The notes beneath the pieces were generated by a model. It saw only the letters and a list, made by a program, of their open reading frames with translations. It searched no databases and had not been told where the DNA came from. Below, piece by piece: positions 8,192-15,148 of a DNA stretch of 18,342 nucleotides. How positions within the stretch are numbered: the first letter of the stretch is position 1; every line of letters begins with the position of its first letter. The translations under genes and the position numbers were made by a program. This DNA comes from JAZGER01 sp036480335 (GTDB lineage: Bacteria > Pseudomonadota > Gammaproteobacteria > DSM-19610): NCBI GenBank assembly GCA_036480335.1, contig JAZGGH010000070.1:1-18342 (forward strand). Reading direction: 5' to 3'.

Positions 8192-9529
8192 TTATAGTTT
8201 GAAGGCAAAGGTTAGCTCAAGAGAGTCCTGATACATTTCCAGCTCGGCGGGCCCTGGGCCATCATTGGTCGCATTTGGAAAGAAGACATCAAACTGACCA
8301 CCGGAATTCGCCAGGCCTTTTTCAGTGTTCCTGAAAGCATGGACATACGCGAATGTCCACTCCATAGACTTCGAGGGCCTGTAAGCCGCGCCCAGTGTTA
8401 GGTGCTTCTCTGTCACAGCGGGTGCTAGCGTGCTGAACAGGAGCTGGTCTTTGGGCATTGGTGCTTCACCATAATTATAGCCAAGCATGACATCCCATTT
8501 GGGGCTTATCTGATACTTTAACCCGAGCTTGTAGACATCCTGATCGTTCCAACCAAAGCCAGCGCCGCCATTGGAGCCTAAAAACCGGTTAGGGTCTGAC
8601 AGGACTTCTATCTCTGTACCTATAGCATTGACTTTACTGTAAAGAACGCGCTGCCAATCGAACGCAATCGTTAGTTTTTTAACCGGCTTAAGCGCCAGCC
8701 CAACTCCATATTGCTCTGGCACATCCAGAGACCCCTTGGCGCCAAACAGACCACTATATTTTTCAAACTTCGAATTGAAAATTCGCGATTGGTAGACCGC
8801 ACCCAGAGATAGCCAGTCAGTCATTTTACCCTGCCAGCCTAATCTTGCACCCAGACCTACTGAGTAGTCATTGCCTCTGTCTGTCAAATTATCCGGATCT
8901 GCAGAACGTGTTTTAAAAACACCGAGACCATACGCCCGAAATTGCTGTATCGCCACCACGGGTGATGCCGCAATACTGTGTCTCTTGTTAGCTTTGTATG
9001 CCAATGTCATCGACATTTGGGCTTGAATTAGACTGACGCCCAGGGTGTTAGAAACATCTGTCCTACCCGCCGGGTTCAGGAAATTGAAGCCTATCGGGCT
9101 CCGGTCAACATAGCGCGTATTGCCACCACCCGCTCCGACAAAGCTCATACCAATATACATTTTGCGGTTGAACTTATAGGTCATAGCCAACGAAGGGATA
9201 GCAAAAAGATTAGAGCCACTTTGATACCGAACGAGATTACCACCATTCGGAGGAGATGTGCGGGGATCTGGAACTCCAGCACGACGAATCGGTCTGAACA
9301 ACATCGCATCCGCATCGACCCGCATGGCCTTAACGCCAATATTTGTGATCCCTGCGGGGTTTTGATGGCCACCGATAGTATCTTGTGTATAGCCGATACC
9401 GACTCCACCCATGGCGCGCGATTTTGCCCCGTTACCAATCAAAAACATGCCATTAGTCGCATTGACTACTGATGAAAACGTTGCTAATGCAACAGAAAAA
9501 ACAGCAACCGCTGATATATTGATTTTCAA
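8192..9529 (-). CDS. FadL/OMPP1/TodX-family outer-membrane transport protein
   Basis: This is a 445-residue outer-membrane beta-barrel of the long-chain fatty acid or hydrophobic-compound porin family. I place the start at a TTG (9529) because a perfect AGGAGG (9535-9540) lies five bases upstream, and it yields a classical signal peptide (KINISAVAVFSVALATFSS, cut after VVNA). The in-frame ATG at 9562 would add 11 residues ahead of it. The mature N-terminus, TNGMFLIGNGAKSRAMGGVG then HQNPAG, is the FadL hatch signature including the NPA motif. Amphipathic strands fill the rest (GLKYQISPKWDVMLGYNYG), ending LELTFAFKL. It probably imports hydrophobic substrates across the outer membrane. It lies 74 bases upstream of the large surface-protein gene on the same strand. 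Confidence 0.9.
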   Translation of the reverse strand: MKINISAVAVFSVALATFSSVVNATNGMFLIGNGAKSRAMGGVGIGYTQDTIGGHQNPAGITNIGVKAMRVDADAMLFRPIRRAGVPDPRTSPPNGGNLVRYQSGSNLFAIPSLAMTYKFNRKMYIGMSFVGAGGGNTRYVDRSPIGFNFLNPAGRTDVSNTLGVSLIQAQMSMTLAYKANKRHSIAASPVVAIQQFRAYGLGVFKTRSADPDNLTDRGNDYSVGLGARLGWQGKMTDWLSLGAVYQSRIFNSKFEKYSGLFGAKGSLDVPEQYGVGLALKPVKKLTIAFDWQRVLYSKVNAIGTEIEVLSDPNRFLGSNGGAGFGWNDQDVYKLGLKYQISPKWDVMLGYNYGEAPMPKDQLLFSTLAPAVTEKHLTLGAAYRPSKSMEWTFAYVHAFRNTEKGLANSGGQFDVFFPNATNDGPGPAELEMYQDSLELTFAFKL

Positions 9530-9682
9530 TTCAACCTCCTCCTGTGTTCCAGATGCTGCCATTAATCAACAACATCCCTCTAACAAATCATTTAGCAATG
9601 GCTTGTTAAGTAAATTCAAGCGCCTGTCTATAGTTAATTGTTTAATCTATTGCCTCTATTTTCAAGAGAGTTTAATACACTA

Positions 9683-9701
9683 AACTTGTATTTAACAAGT
9701 T
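9683..9701. promoter_or_regulatory. Palindrome upstream of FadL-like gene, possible operator
   Basis: AACTTGT-ATTTA-ACAAGTT is a perfect 7-bp inverted repeat with a five-base spacer, about 155 bases upstream of the porin start. The size and symmetry fit a dimeric repressor site, but it does not match the FadR or PsrA consensus as I know them. The rest of 9563-9815 is AT-rich with no recognisable gene. Confidence 0.35.
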
Positions 9702-9818
9702 GGTTCAATTATAAAAATACACACAAGCATCAAGGCATACTGCCCTTTAAAATTAGCACAGTCAAGTAGAGTTTGGACGCAATCTCTCCTGTAAATGCCC
9801 GGCAGTTTTCGACAGACA

Positions 9819-9850
9819 AAAAAAAACGAGGCAACTACGCCCCGTTTTTT
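9819..9850 (-). terminator. Rho-independent terminator of the PEP-CTERM gene
   Basis: The stem pairs AAAAAACG-GGC with GCC-CGTTTTTT (one A/C mismatch) around the loop AACTAC. It has a run of T residues on the minus strand and A residues on the other side, so it could work in both directions. It lies 32 bases past the stop at 9883 and separates this gene from the porin gene. Confidence 0.85.
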
Positions 9851-9882
9851 ATAAAGCAAATAACTTATATTAAGTTACAAGC

Positions 9883-10626
9883 TTAGACCTTGCTTTTTCT
9901 ACGACGTGCTACGCCTGCCAGACCAACAAGACCTGATCCGAACAACCATGCTGCTGCTGGAACTGGAACAGCTGGTGTAGTACCCGCTGTGATGTTGCCA
10001 CACTTACCACTAACATGTGTCGTTGCACAACCTTCAACAATCCACTGAGCTGTGAACGCTGAGAACTGTAAAGAAGGATCTTCTGCAGTTGTGATGTCAT
10101 GACCCCAACGGTAAGAAACAGCATAGTCAGCACCGTTAGCACCGCTAATTAACTCTTTTGACCATAATGTTTCAGGACTGCCATCAAGGTTAAAGTCTGT
10201 GCCTGTACCTGATGCAAAGTGACCACCAAAGTCATTAACTGAAATCGCTAGTGAATTATCAGCAGCATCAATTGTACCTACTACACCACCACCAAAAGTA
10301 TAAGGGATAAATGGTGCACCACTAAACGCGAACCCTGTGGTGAAGCTACCCGTTGCATTTGCAGCGCCGCCAGCAAAAATAGTGCCGGAAGCTACATCGC
10401 CTGTCCATAAAGAGGCGCCTGCATAGCTCTTTGGATTAAGTGGGTTTGCATTAAAGCGGAACCCGCCTGATTTACCATCAAGCACTGCGCTGAATGAATC
10501 AGGAGCGTTAGCTGTGTGCGAACCAACGTCCATAACGGTGATACCAGTAATACTAGCGGCGTTAACAACACCAGCTGTAAGACCAAGCGCTGCAAAAACA
10601 GCTGAGTTTACTAATGTTTTCTTCAT
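9883..10626 (-). CDS. PEP-CTERM (VPxPA type) secreted protein with domain A
   Basis: This is a 247-residue exported protein. The ATG is preceded by GGAGG with six bases of spacing. Residues 1-23 are a signal peptide (MKKTLVNSAVFAALGLTAG, cut after VVNA). Residues about 24-200 are domain A, close to the N-terminal domain of the 1106-residue protein: more than half the residues agree by eye, including DVGSxTxNA, LDGxSGxFxFNANP, FSGAPFIPYTFG and HDITTAEDPSLQFSAFTAQW. The tail VPVPAAAWLFGSGLVG plus ARRRKSK is a standard exosortase sorting signal: motif, transmembrane helix, basic cluster. No exosortase gene is in the window. Two Cys in the EGCATTHVSGKCG segment may form a disulfide. It is probably released or anchored in exopolysaccharide or biofilm matrix. 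The function of the domain is unknown. Confidence 0.9.
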   Translation of the reverse strand: MKKTLVNSAVFAALGLTAGVVNAASITGITVMDVGSHTANAPDSFSAVLDGKSGGFRFNANPLNPKSYAGASLWTGDVASGTIFAGGAANATGSFTTGFAFSGAPFIPYTFGGGVVGTIDAADNSLAISVNDFGGHFASGTGTDFNLDGSPETLWSKELISGANGADYAVSYRWGHDITTAEDPSLQFSAFTAQWIVEGCATTHVSGKCGNITAGTTPAVPVPAAAWLFGSGLVGLAGVARRRKSKV

Positions 10627-10868
10627 TTTTTGCCTCCAAATTAAGCAATTGCATATATTTTATGAGATCCAAAAATAGTGCTGTAAAAGCCATCCAGTTC
10701 AGATACACAGAAAATACTGCAAGGCACATGCCAAAAGCAAAATAACCATATCCATTAGTCACTTAATTCTGCTAAAGCTTGATACCCCATCCTCAAACCA
10801 ATAAAAATGTAAATTTTTCCGACAATTAAATCTGCCGTATGCGCTACATATATTTAGTAACTACCTGT

Positions 10869-10896
10869 TATTTATCAATTAATCTTCAACTGTCAA
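10869..10896 (-). promoter_or_regulatory. Candidate promoter for the PEP-CTERM gene
   Basis: On the minus strand TTGACA (10891-10896) is followed after 16 bases by TAAATA (10869-10874). The leader would be about 240 bases, long but AT-rich and free of other genes. It sits just upstream of the divergent dioxygenase gene, so the two may share this control region. Confidence 0.4.
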
Positions 10897-10903
10897 ACTT
10901 GTA

Positions 10904-11632
10904 ATGTTTTTCGACGGTTTAAAACCTCAACCGTTTTTCTATGGCAGCCTTCAGAATCAGCTGGCATACTTGTTTTCTATCATACAACCTACAAGTGAAT
11001 CGATGACCTATAAAAATGAAGGCTACGAAGTCATAAGAATGGCTATCCCTAAAAGCATCTTAAGTGTCGCTCAAGGCTATTTCGATATATTACACTTACA
11101 GAACAAGTTCGAGCAAAAAAACCTGAAATCTGTTGCTGGTGGCGCAGTCGACCGCTACTGCGACGCGCTCGCCACTGTTATTCAGGGATCAGTTCAACAG
11201 ACGCTGGAAAAAACAACTAATCTCACGCTTCTACCCACATATAATTACTCTAGAATCTACCCTGCAGGCACTCCTCTGCTCCCCCACACCGATAGACCTG
11301 CCTGCGAAATTTCGGCTACGCTAACAATACAAAATAAACCCAATATTATCTGGCCCATTTTTCTACGCAACCGTGCAGAAGTTACAATTCAGGTAGACCT
11401 CAACCCTGGTGATATGCTGATTTATAATGGTATGGAGCTACCCCACTGGAGAGAACCTGGGAAAGTTCAGCAAACCGGTATTTTTTTGCATTGGGTTGAT
11501 GCTAACGGTCCACATGCCCAGCAACAGGGCGACCCTAAGCGCAACTCATCACCAAGGAATTTGGGTGCCCTACAGGAAAAACGCGACAAGGAAACCCTGG
11601 CAGCAAAAGCACCAACATTTGAATTCAAGTAG
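10904..11632 (+). CDS. 2-oxoglutarate/Fe(II)-dependent dioxygenase
   Basis: This is a cytoplasmic protein of up to 242 residues with the double-stranded beta-helix fold of Fe(II)/2-oxoglutarate oxygenases. The iron-binding HxD is H128-T-D130 (LLPHTDRPACE) and the distal His is probably H181 (GMELPHW), in the right order and at normal spacing. The usual Arg that binds 2-oxoglutarate is not obvious in the following strand (QQTGIFLHWVDANG). The 5' end is uncertain: ATG 11003 (MTYKNEGYEVIR) fits the start of related proteins better, and neither ATG has a clear ribosome-binding site. The family hydroxylates or otherwise oxidises diverse substrates; this one's substrate is unknown. It ends 59 bases from the stop of a convergent second dioxygenase. 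Confidence 0.75.
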   Translation: MFFDGLKPQPFFYGSLQNQLAYLFSIIQPTSESMTYKNEGYEVIRMAIPKSILSVAQGYFDILHLQNKFEQKNLKSVAGGAVDRYCDALATVIQGSVQQTLEKTTNLTLLPTYNYSRIYPAGTPLLPHTDRPACEISATLTIQNKPNIIWPIFLRNRAEVTIQVDLNPGDMLIYNGMELPHWREPGKVQQTGIFLHWVDANGPHAQQQGDPKRNSSPRNLGALQEKRDKETLAAKAPTFEFK

Positions 11633-11691
11633 GGGCTGATTCTCACAAAAGGCACGAATCTGTCCTGTACCTTAGTGAGACAATAAATGGG

Positions 11692-12288
11692 TTAGCGGAA
11701 TGGCGTCCCGTGTATCCAGGCCACCAGGGAGTGTCTAGTCCCCTCGGTGACTGGGGTCACCCTATGGTGCATAAAAGCCGGGAAGACGATAAGCGTTCCA
11801 ATCTCACGTGGCGCAACAGGCGGCGCCCCTCCACCACGAAATTCGATATCACCTCCCGCATAATCATTGCTCTCACTGAGTTGCAACGATATACCCAGTT
11901 TACGGGTTGATGTCGGACCTTTGCCGAGATCCATGTGCCAGTCATAATGCCCACCGCCTGAATATGAAGCGACCTGAAAGGCCTCAAATCCATTCAAATC
12001 AAACTGGAAGCCCTGATTAGCTGATCCAACAGCGGCATCCATTTTCTCATAGACCCACCTGGCTTCAGGCCGTGGATCTATTGTTGTCGTCTGAGAATTT
12101 CGAACCACAGGATTAAACTGCTCCCCGCCACCCAGGGTACCGGTCGAAAATTCTGTGCTTTGCGAGAGCGTAATAATTTGCTGACATTCTTCGCGTGTAA
12201 AAACATTTTCTGCAAACCCAACACCCAGCACACCATCATTGGGCGCTGGATTTGCAGCCGTACTCAACATCATACAAATTGCGGACAT
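11692..12288 (-). CDS. Prolyl-4-hydroxylase-like (PKHD-type) 2OG-Fe(II) dioxygenase
   Basis: This is a 198-residue protein with all expected residues of the prolyl 4-hydroxylase alpha-subunit superfamily. HYDWHMD gives the iron ligands H118 and D120, FPAFMHHRVTPV gives H175, and EGTRHSLVAW gives R185 for the 2-oxoglutarate carboxylate. The GGDIEFRGG strand is typical. It is close in layout to the YbiX/PiuC PKHD-type hydroxylases but somewhat shorter. The start is well supported by AGGAGG eight bases upstream. The likely reaction is hydroxylation of a protein, peptide or small molecule, with decarboxylation of 2-oxoglutarate. It is divergent from the DUF2919 gene, and the 138 bases between them are AT-rich with a perfect ATGATATATCAT palindrome near 12330. 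Confidence 0.9.
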   Translation of the reverse strand: MSAICMMLSTAANPAPNDGVLGVGFAENVFTREECQQIITLSQSTEFSTGTLGGGEQFNPVVRNSQTTTIDPRPEARWVYEKMDAAVGSANQGFQFDLNGFEAFQVASYSGGGHYDWHMDLGKGPTSTRKLGISLQLSESNDYAGGDIEFRGGGAPPVAPREIGTLIVFPAFMHHRVTPVTEGTRHSLVAWIHGTPFR

Positions 12289-12426
12289 GTAACCTGCCTC
12301 CTGATAACAAAGATTATATTATATCTGACGTATGATATATCATGCTCTTTCGAAACAAAATCGCTTGGCAAGATAAACAGAGTATTCTGAGTATCCGCCA
12401 TTTACCCAGAACGGCGGAATTTGACT

Positions 12427-12948
12427 ATGCCCAACCAATACCCCTTTTCAGCATACAACAAACTCTTATGCTTAAAATTAAGTATTCCTGCCTGGGCTAC
12501 CATTGTCTTTTTAGTGCGCCCCTTTGCTATTATTTTAATGTCCGTAGCAAATCGCCGCGACAGAATGGGCGTGTTGAATACCATGTATGGCGACCCGGTC
12601 TCACCTGCCTTGTATATTGATGCCTTCGCCGCACTACCTGCCTTGCTTGTCATTTATGCCTGGGTAAAACGCCAACCTGAGGCTCCTCAATACATCCGCT
12701 GGATATGGTCCCGTAGCCGTTCTATCTTATTATTAGCAACCGCATTAAATATATTGGGTGCCCTGCTGCCTTTTATCTTGAACCCCAACAATCCTGTTAC
12801 ACTCCCCGATCTGGCAAAATTGGCTGCATGTGCCATGATTATTAATTATCTTCTATCCTCTAAACGGCTAAAAGACACTTTTAATGACTTCCCTGAATCT
12901 AAGCAGGATCAGGAAAAAGAATCGCTTCGGGTATCGAAGAACATATAA
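12427..12948 (+). CDS. DUF2919-family inner-membrane protein
   Basis: This 173-residue hydrophobic protein has about four transmembrane segments (roughly residues 16-38, 60-78, 96-115 and 123-140) and a charged C-terminal tail. The opening FSAYNKLLCLKLSIPAW, then VRPFAIILMSVANRRD, matches what I know of the DUF2919 family found mainly in gammaproteobacteria (E. coli YfeZ group). Its function is unknown. I prefer the ATG at 12427 over the TTG at 12421; the ribosome-binding site is weak (CGGA). It converges with the dioxygenase gene that ends at 13000, 51 bases away, and no terminator is visible between them. Confidence 0.75.
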   Translation: MPNQYPFSAYNKLLCLKLSIPAWATIVFLVRPFAIILMSVANRRDRMGVLNTMYGDPVSPALYIDAFAALPALLVIYAWVKRQPEAPQYIRWIWSRSRSILLLATALNILGALLPFILNPNNPVTLPDLAKLAACAMIINYLLSSKRLKDTFNDFPESKQDQEKESLRVSKNI

Positions 12949-12999
12949 ACTTATCAGAAAAAATAGCTTCAATAGGAAATTTAGTAAGACCGTGGCCGA

Positions 13000-13698
13000 T
13001 CACACTAAACGAGCATTGTGCCAGTCAACTAGACTGATCCGAAACCCTTCGTATACAGGGTAAACCTGGTGGTGGTAATACGGATTACTTGGAAAAACAA
13101 TGAACAGGCCTTTCATTGGTTCTATAAGGAGGGGATCGCCCTGTGTATCGACAAGCATATTAAGCGCAATATTTCCTCCAATACACTGATTTTCTCCAGT
13201 AATCTCACTGACGCTATCTGTCAAAAATAGAATGGATGAAAGTACGCGCCTCGGATGATTAAGATCAAATCCTACTAGCTCATCATCTTTAAGGATCGGG
13301 GCACAATTATCACAGTGTGCGCGATACTCGCCCCCCACAGGATAACCCAGAACATTCATTGGTTCCGATGATGTTATCTCCATCCCAAAAAAATGCGCAA
13401 TATTTGACTTTTCTGCATCTAGCGTATGGTAAAAAAGAGCTTGCTCCGCAGGGCTCTCTTCCATAATGAGCGTCTTTCTCTCCTGGTCAAGATTACCCCC
13501 GACCGTCGTCACGAGGCCCTGGTGCCCGCGCGCTACGACATCCCTTACCAGACGGTCGCATATCTCTGGGCTGAAGAAATTCTCTTTCATATAGATAGGG
13601 TAGTCTTCATCAGTAATGTGAAGAAAATCGGCTGCTTCCGGTATCAAACCGGAAGGGATGGTTTCGTCGTAGAAATATTGTCGTGACACTTGCTTCAT
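13000..13698 (-). CDS. 2OG-Fe(II) dioxygenase, prolyl hydroxylase-like
   Basis: This 232-residue protein has an Fe(II)/2-oxoglutarate dioxygenase core: YRAHCDNCAP gives H128 and D130, YYHHQVYPV gives H210, and EGFRISLVDW gives R220. The strand GGNIALNML and the FIVFPSN turn fit the prolyl 4-hydroxylase superfamily. A longer frame with a GTG at 13866 would add 56 residues. I reject that start because the GTG lies inside a hairpin, the added sequence is repeat-derived, and MKQVSRQYFYDE at 13698 is a natural beginning with GGAAA eight bases upstream. The substrate is unknown. It is the third such dioxygenase in under 3 kb, but not a close copy of the other two. Confidence 0.85.
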   Translation of the reverse strand: MKQVSRQYFYDETIPSGLIPEAADFLHITDEDYPIYMKENFFSPEICDRLVRDVVARGHQGLVTTVGGNLDQERKTLIMEESPAEQALFYHTLDAEKSNIAHFFGMEITSSEPMNVLGYPVGGEYRAHCDNCAPILKDDELVGFDLNHPRRVLSSILFLTDSVSEITGENQCIGGNIALNMLVDTQGDPLLIEPMKGLFIVFPSNPYYHHQVYPVYEGFRISLVDWHNARLV

Positions 13699-13857
13699 TA
13701 GGATTGTTTCCAGCCATAAGCTAAAATTTAAGGTGCCGTACCATGCTATGAATATACCACCAAAATACCTCGCAACCAGCCACTCTACTAAATTGAGACC
13801 TTTGCGTGATACATTTATAACCGCCACGGTGCCAGGATCGCCAGAAAAACAGACTTG

Positions 13858-13878
13858 TTTTCGCACTTCGTGCGAAAA
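13858..13878. other. Perfect 9-bp hairpin between dioxygenase and YkgJ-like genes
   Basis: TTTTCGCAC-TTC-GTGCGAAAA is a perfect inverted repeat with a three-base loop. It lies between the YkgJ-like gene and the downstream dioxygenase gene on the minus strand, right next to the repeat at 13889-13920. It may act as a weak terminator for the upstream gene or be part of the repeat unit. Confidence 0.5.
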
Positions 13879-13888
13879 ATCTCTTATG

Positions 13889-13920
13889 CCCTCTTGGCGG
13901 CCTTTGCGCCTTGGCGGTTC
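13889..13920 (-). repeat. Short intergenic repeat with CCGCCAAG direct repeats
   Basis: On the minus strand it reads AACCGCCAAGGCGCAAAGG and then CCGCCAAGAGGG. CCGCCAAG occurs twice, 17 bases apart (minus-strand forms of 13910-13917 and 13893-13900). I recognise this 'ACCGCCAAGGCGCAAAGGCGCCAAG' string as a repeat seen between genes in many unrelated bacteria, often giving spurious Arg-rich peptides. A short plus-strand frame here (PSWRPLRLGGSSF) is such an artefact. Confidence 0.6.
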
Positions 13921-13956
13921 TAGTTTCTTGTGTTTGTCTCGTGCAAAGGTCTCAAA

Positions 13957-14754
13957 TTAAAGAACCGGGAAAATTATCCCCGCGTATAAGCCCTCTTTTG
14001 ATTTGGCGTTCGTAGCTTTGGGCAGACCAAAAGGCTGGCTCTGCTTGAATTGCAGACTTTCTTCTTTTTTCTGCCTCTCAATATGGCCAGTAACATCTGC
14101 TAGTGTTACTGCTGCATTGGGGTACGGGAACCCAATCAGGCCTGACTGCATCCACAGTGGGTCGATGATACCACTGCACTCTGTACCCCCTGTATATGCA
14201 TCACGATAATGATGCAGATAAAAGAGCACTACCTGTAATTGCCCAAAGAAAGGATAGCGCCCTTGCTCTACTTCCTCTTCCACTAAACTCCAGAAATATC
14301 TATTCCTAAGCGCTATTAATTCTGCTGGTACTCGCGCTCCACCGGCCGCACATCCACAATATTTATTTTCATGCCAAACGTGCACAGCACGACAGGCATT
14401 TGGTCGAGCCTCATAAATGCCACATACATGCCCCTCAAGAAAAGGGCAACCGCCTAACTCTATTGCCTTAAATGTTGCATCATCACCACCGGTCACAGAG
14501 CCGTCTGGATTGCGGAGACTATACTTTAGTGAGGTGACATATTTTGATACCGTTGCATGAAATTCGTTTTGAATATCTTTGCTTTGAAGATCAATAAAAT
14601 CAAGCAAGCGGATTCCTTCTGCTGCAGAGGCCATTGGTGCCTGGCAGCAACCTGAACAACCCTGGTAGCAGGTCGGTGCCCCAAGGTTAGCACCCCATTT
14701 ATCCAGCAGGTTTTTTATTTCTTGATCCAACGCCTGATAGGAATTGTCTTTCAT
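13957..14754 (-). CDS. YkgJ-family Cys-cluster protein
   Basis: This is a 265-residue cytoplasmic protein. The cluster C29-x3-C33-x2-C36-C37 (CYQGCSGCC), the later GGCPFLEGHVCGIYEARPNACR, and a further CGC fit the YkgJ/UPF0153 family of putative zinc or iron chelating proteins. It has about 100 extra residues beyond the core (typical members are 100-250 residues), including a Lys/Glu-rich tail. The molecular role is not established. Family members often sit beside oxidoreductases or modification enzymes, and here a 2OG-Fe(II) dioxygenase gene follows 258 bases downstream. Its start is 13 bases after the stop of the small membrane-protein gene, suggesting one transcript. No good ribosome-binding site is seen. 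Confidence 0.85.
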   Translation of the reverse strand: MKDNSYQALDQEIKNLLDKWGANLGAPTCYQGCSGCCQAPMASAAEGIRLLDFIDLQSKDIQNEFHATVSKYVTSLKYSLRNPDGSVTGGDDATFKAIELGGCPFLEGHVCGIYEARPNACRAVHVWHENKYCGCAAGGARVPAELIALRNRYFWSLVEEEVEQGRYPFFGQLQVVLFYLHHYRDAYTGGTECSGIIDPLWMQSGLIGFPYPNAAVTLADVTGHIERQKKEESLQFKQSQPFGLPKATNAKSKEGLYAGIIFPVL

Positions 14755-14767
14755 TTTCTGGCCGGGT

Positions 14768-15061
14768 TCACTTTGGTTTACTTGACGAGGTTTTGGCGAT
14801 AATGCTGAACAGCTTCAGTTCGAAAAGCGTTAGAAACCATAAGAGGACCCAGGTCATAGCATTAATGACAATTAATGATGCATTACCACCAAAGCCATCA
14901 ATGTTATTCCCACTGAGCTCCATCTCAGCAATTATGGCGGGCACGAACATTCTGGATACAGCCGATGAATACCTTTCATCAGTGAAACGAACCAAACCGT
15001 GAATTAATAGGAGCAAAATTGTGGCAATGATTGCGCTTAAGGCAATGGGTTTAATTTTCAT
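14768..15061 (-). CDS. Small two-helix membrane protein, unknown function
   Basis: This is a 97-residue protein with one transmembrane helix at residues 5-25 (IALSAIIATILLLLIHGL) and a second at about 63-88 (LIVINAMTWVLLWFLTLFEL). They are joined by a roughly 35-residue loop with FVPAIIAEME, and the end is basic and Ser-rich (KTSSSKPK). I do not recognise a family. It is followed after 13 bases by the YkgJ-like gene on the same strand, so both are probably co-transcribed. The short length and lack of a clear ribosome-binding site leave some doubt, but the clean two-helix pattern supports a real gene. Confidence 0.65.
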   Translation of the reverse strand: MKIKPIALSAIIATILLLLIHGLVRFTDERYSSAVSRMFVPAIIAEMELSGNNIDGFGGNASLIVINAMTWVLLWFLTLFELKLFSIIAKTSSSKPK

Positions 15062-15148
15062 CGGTTACATGATGCTATTTTGATACTTTCATAACATGAT
15101 AAACTTAGCTCAGACGCCCACAAATTAATTCGAGCATAGGGTCGATTT

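Noticed and set aside
10562..10762. Minus-strand 66-codon hydrophobic frame upstream of the PEP-CTERM gene
   Set aside because: It overlaps the start of a well-supported gene in another frame and has no credible ribosome-binding site.
11633..11691. TCTCAC...GTGAGA inverted repeat between convergent genes as a terminator
   Set aside because: Only 6 bp of stem around a long loop and no T-run; too weak to call.
13699..13866. N-terminal extension of the dioxygenase from a GTG start
   Set aside because: The GTG is inside a hairpin next to a repeat, no ribosome-binding site is present, and a better ATG exists at 13698.
13733..13960. Plus-strand frame ending in an Arg-rich peptide
   Set aside because: It is antisense to the intergenic region and the repeat; such peptides are typical artefacts of this repeat type.
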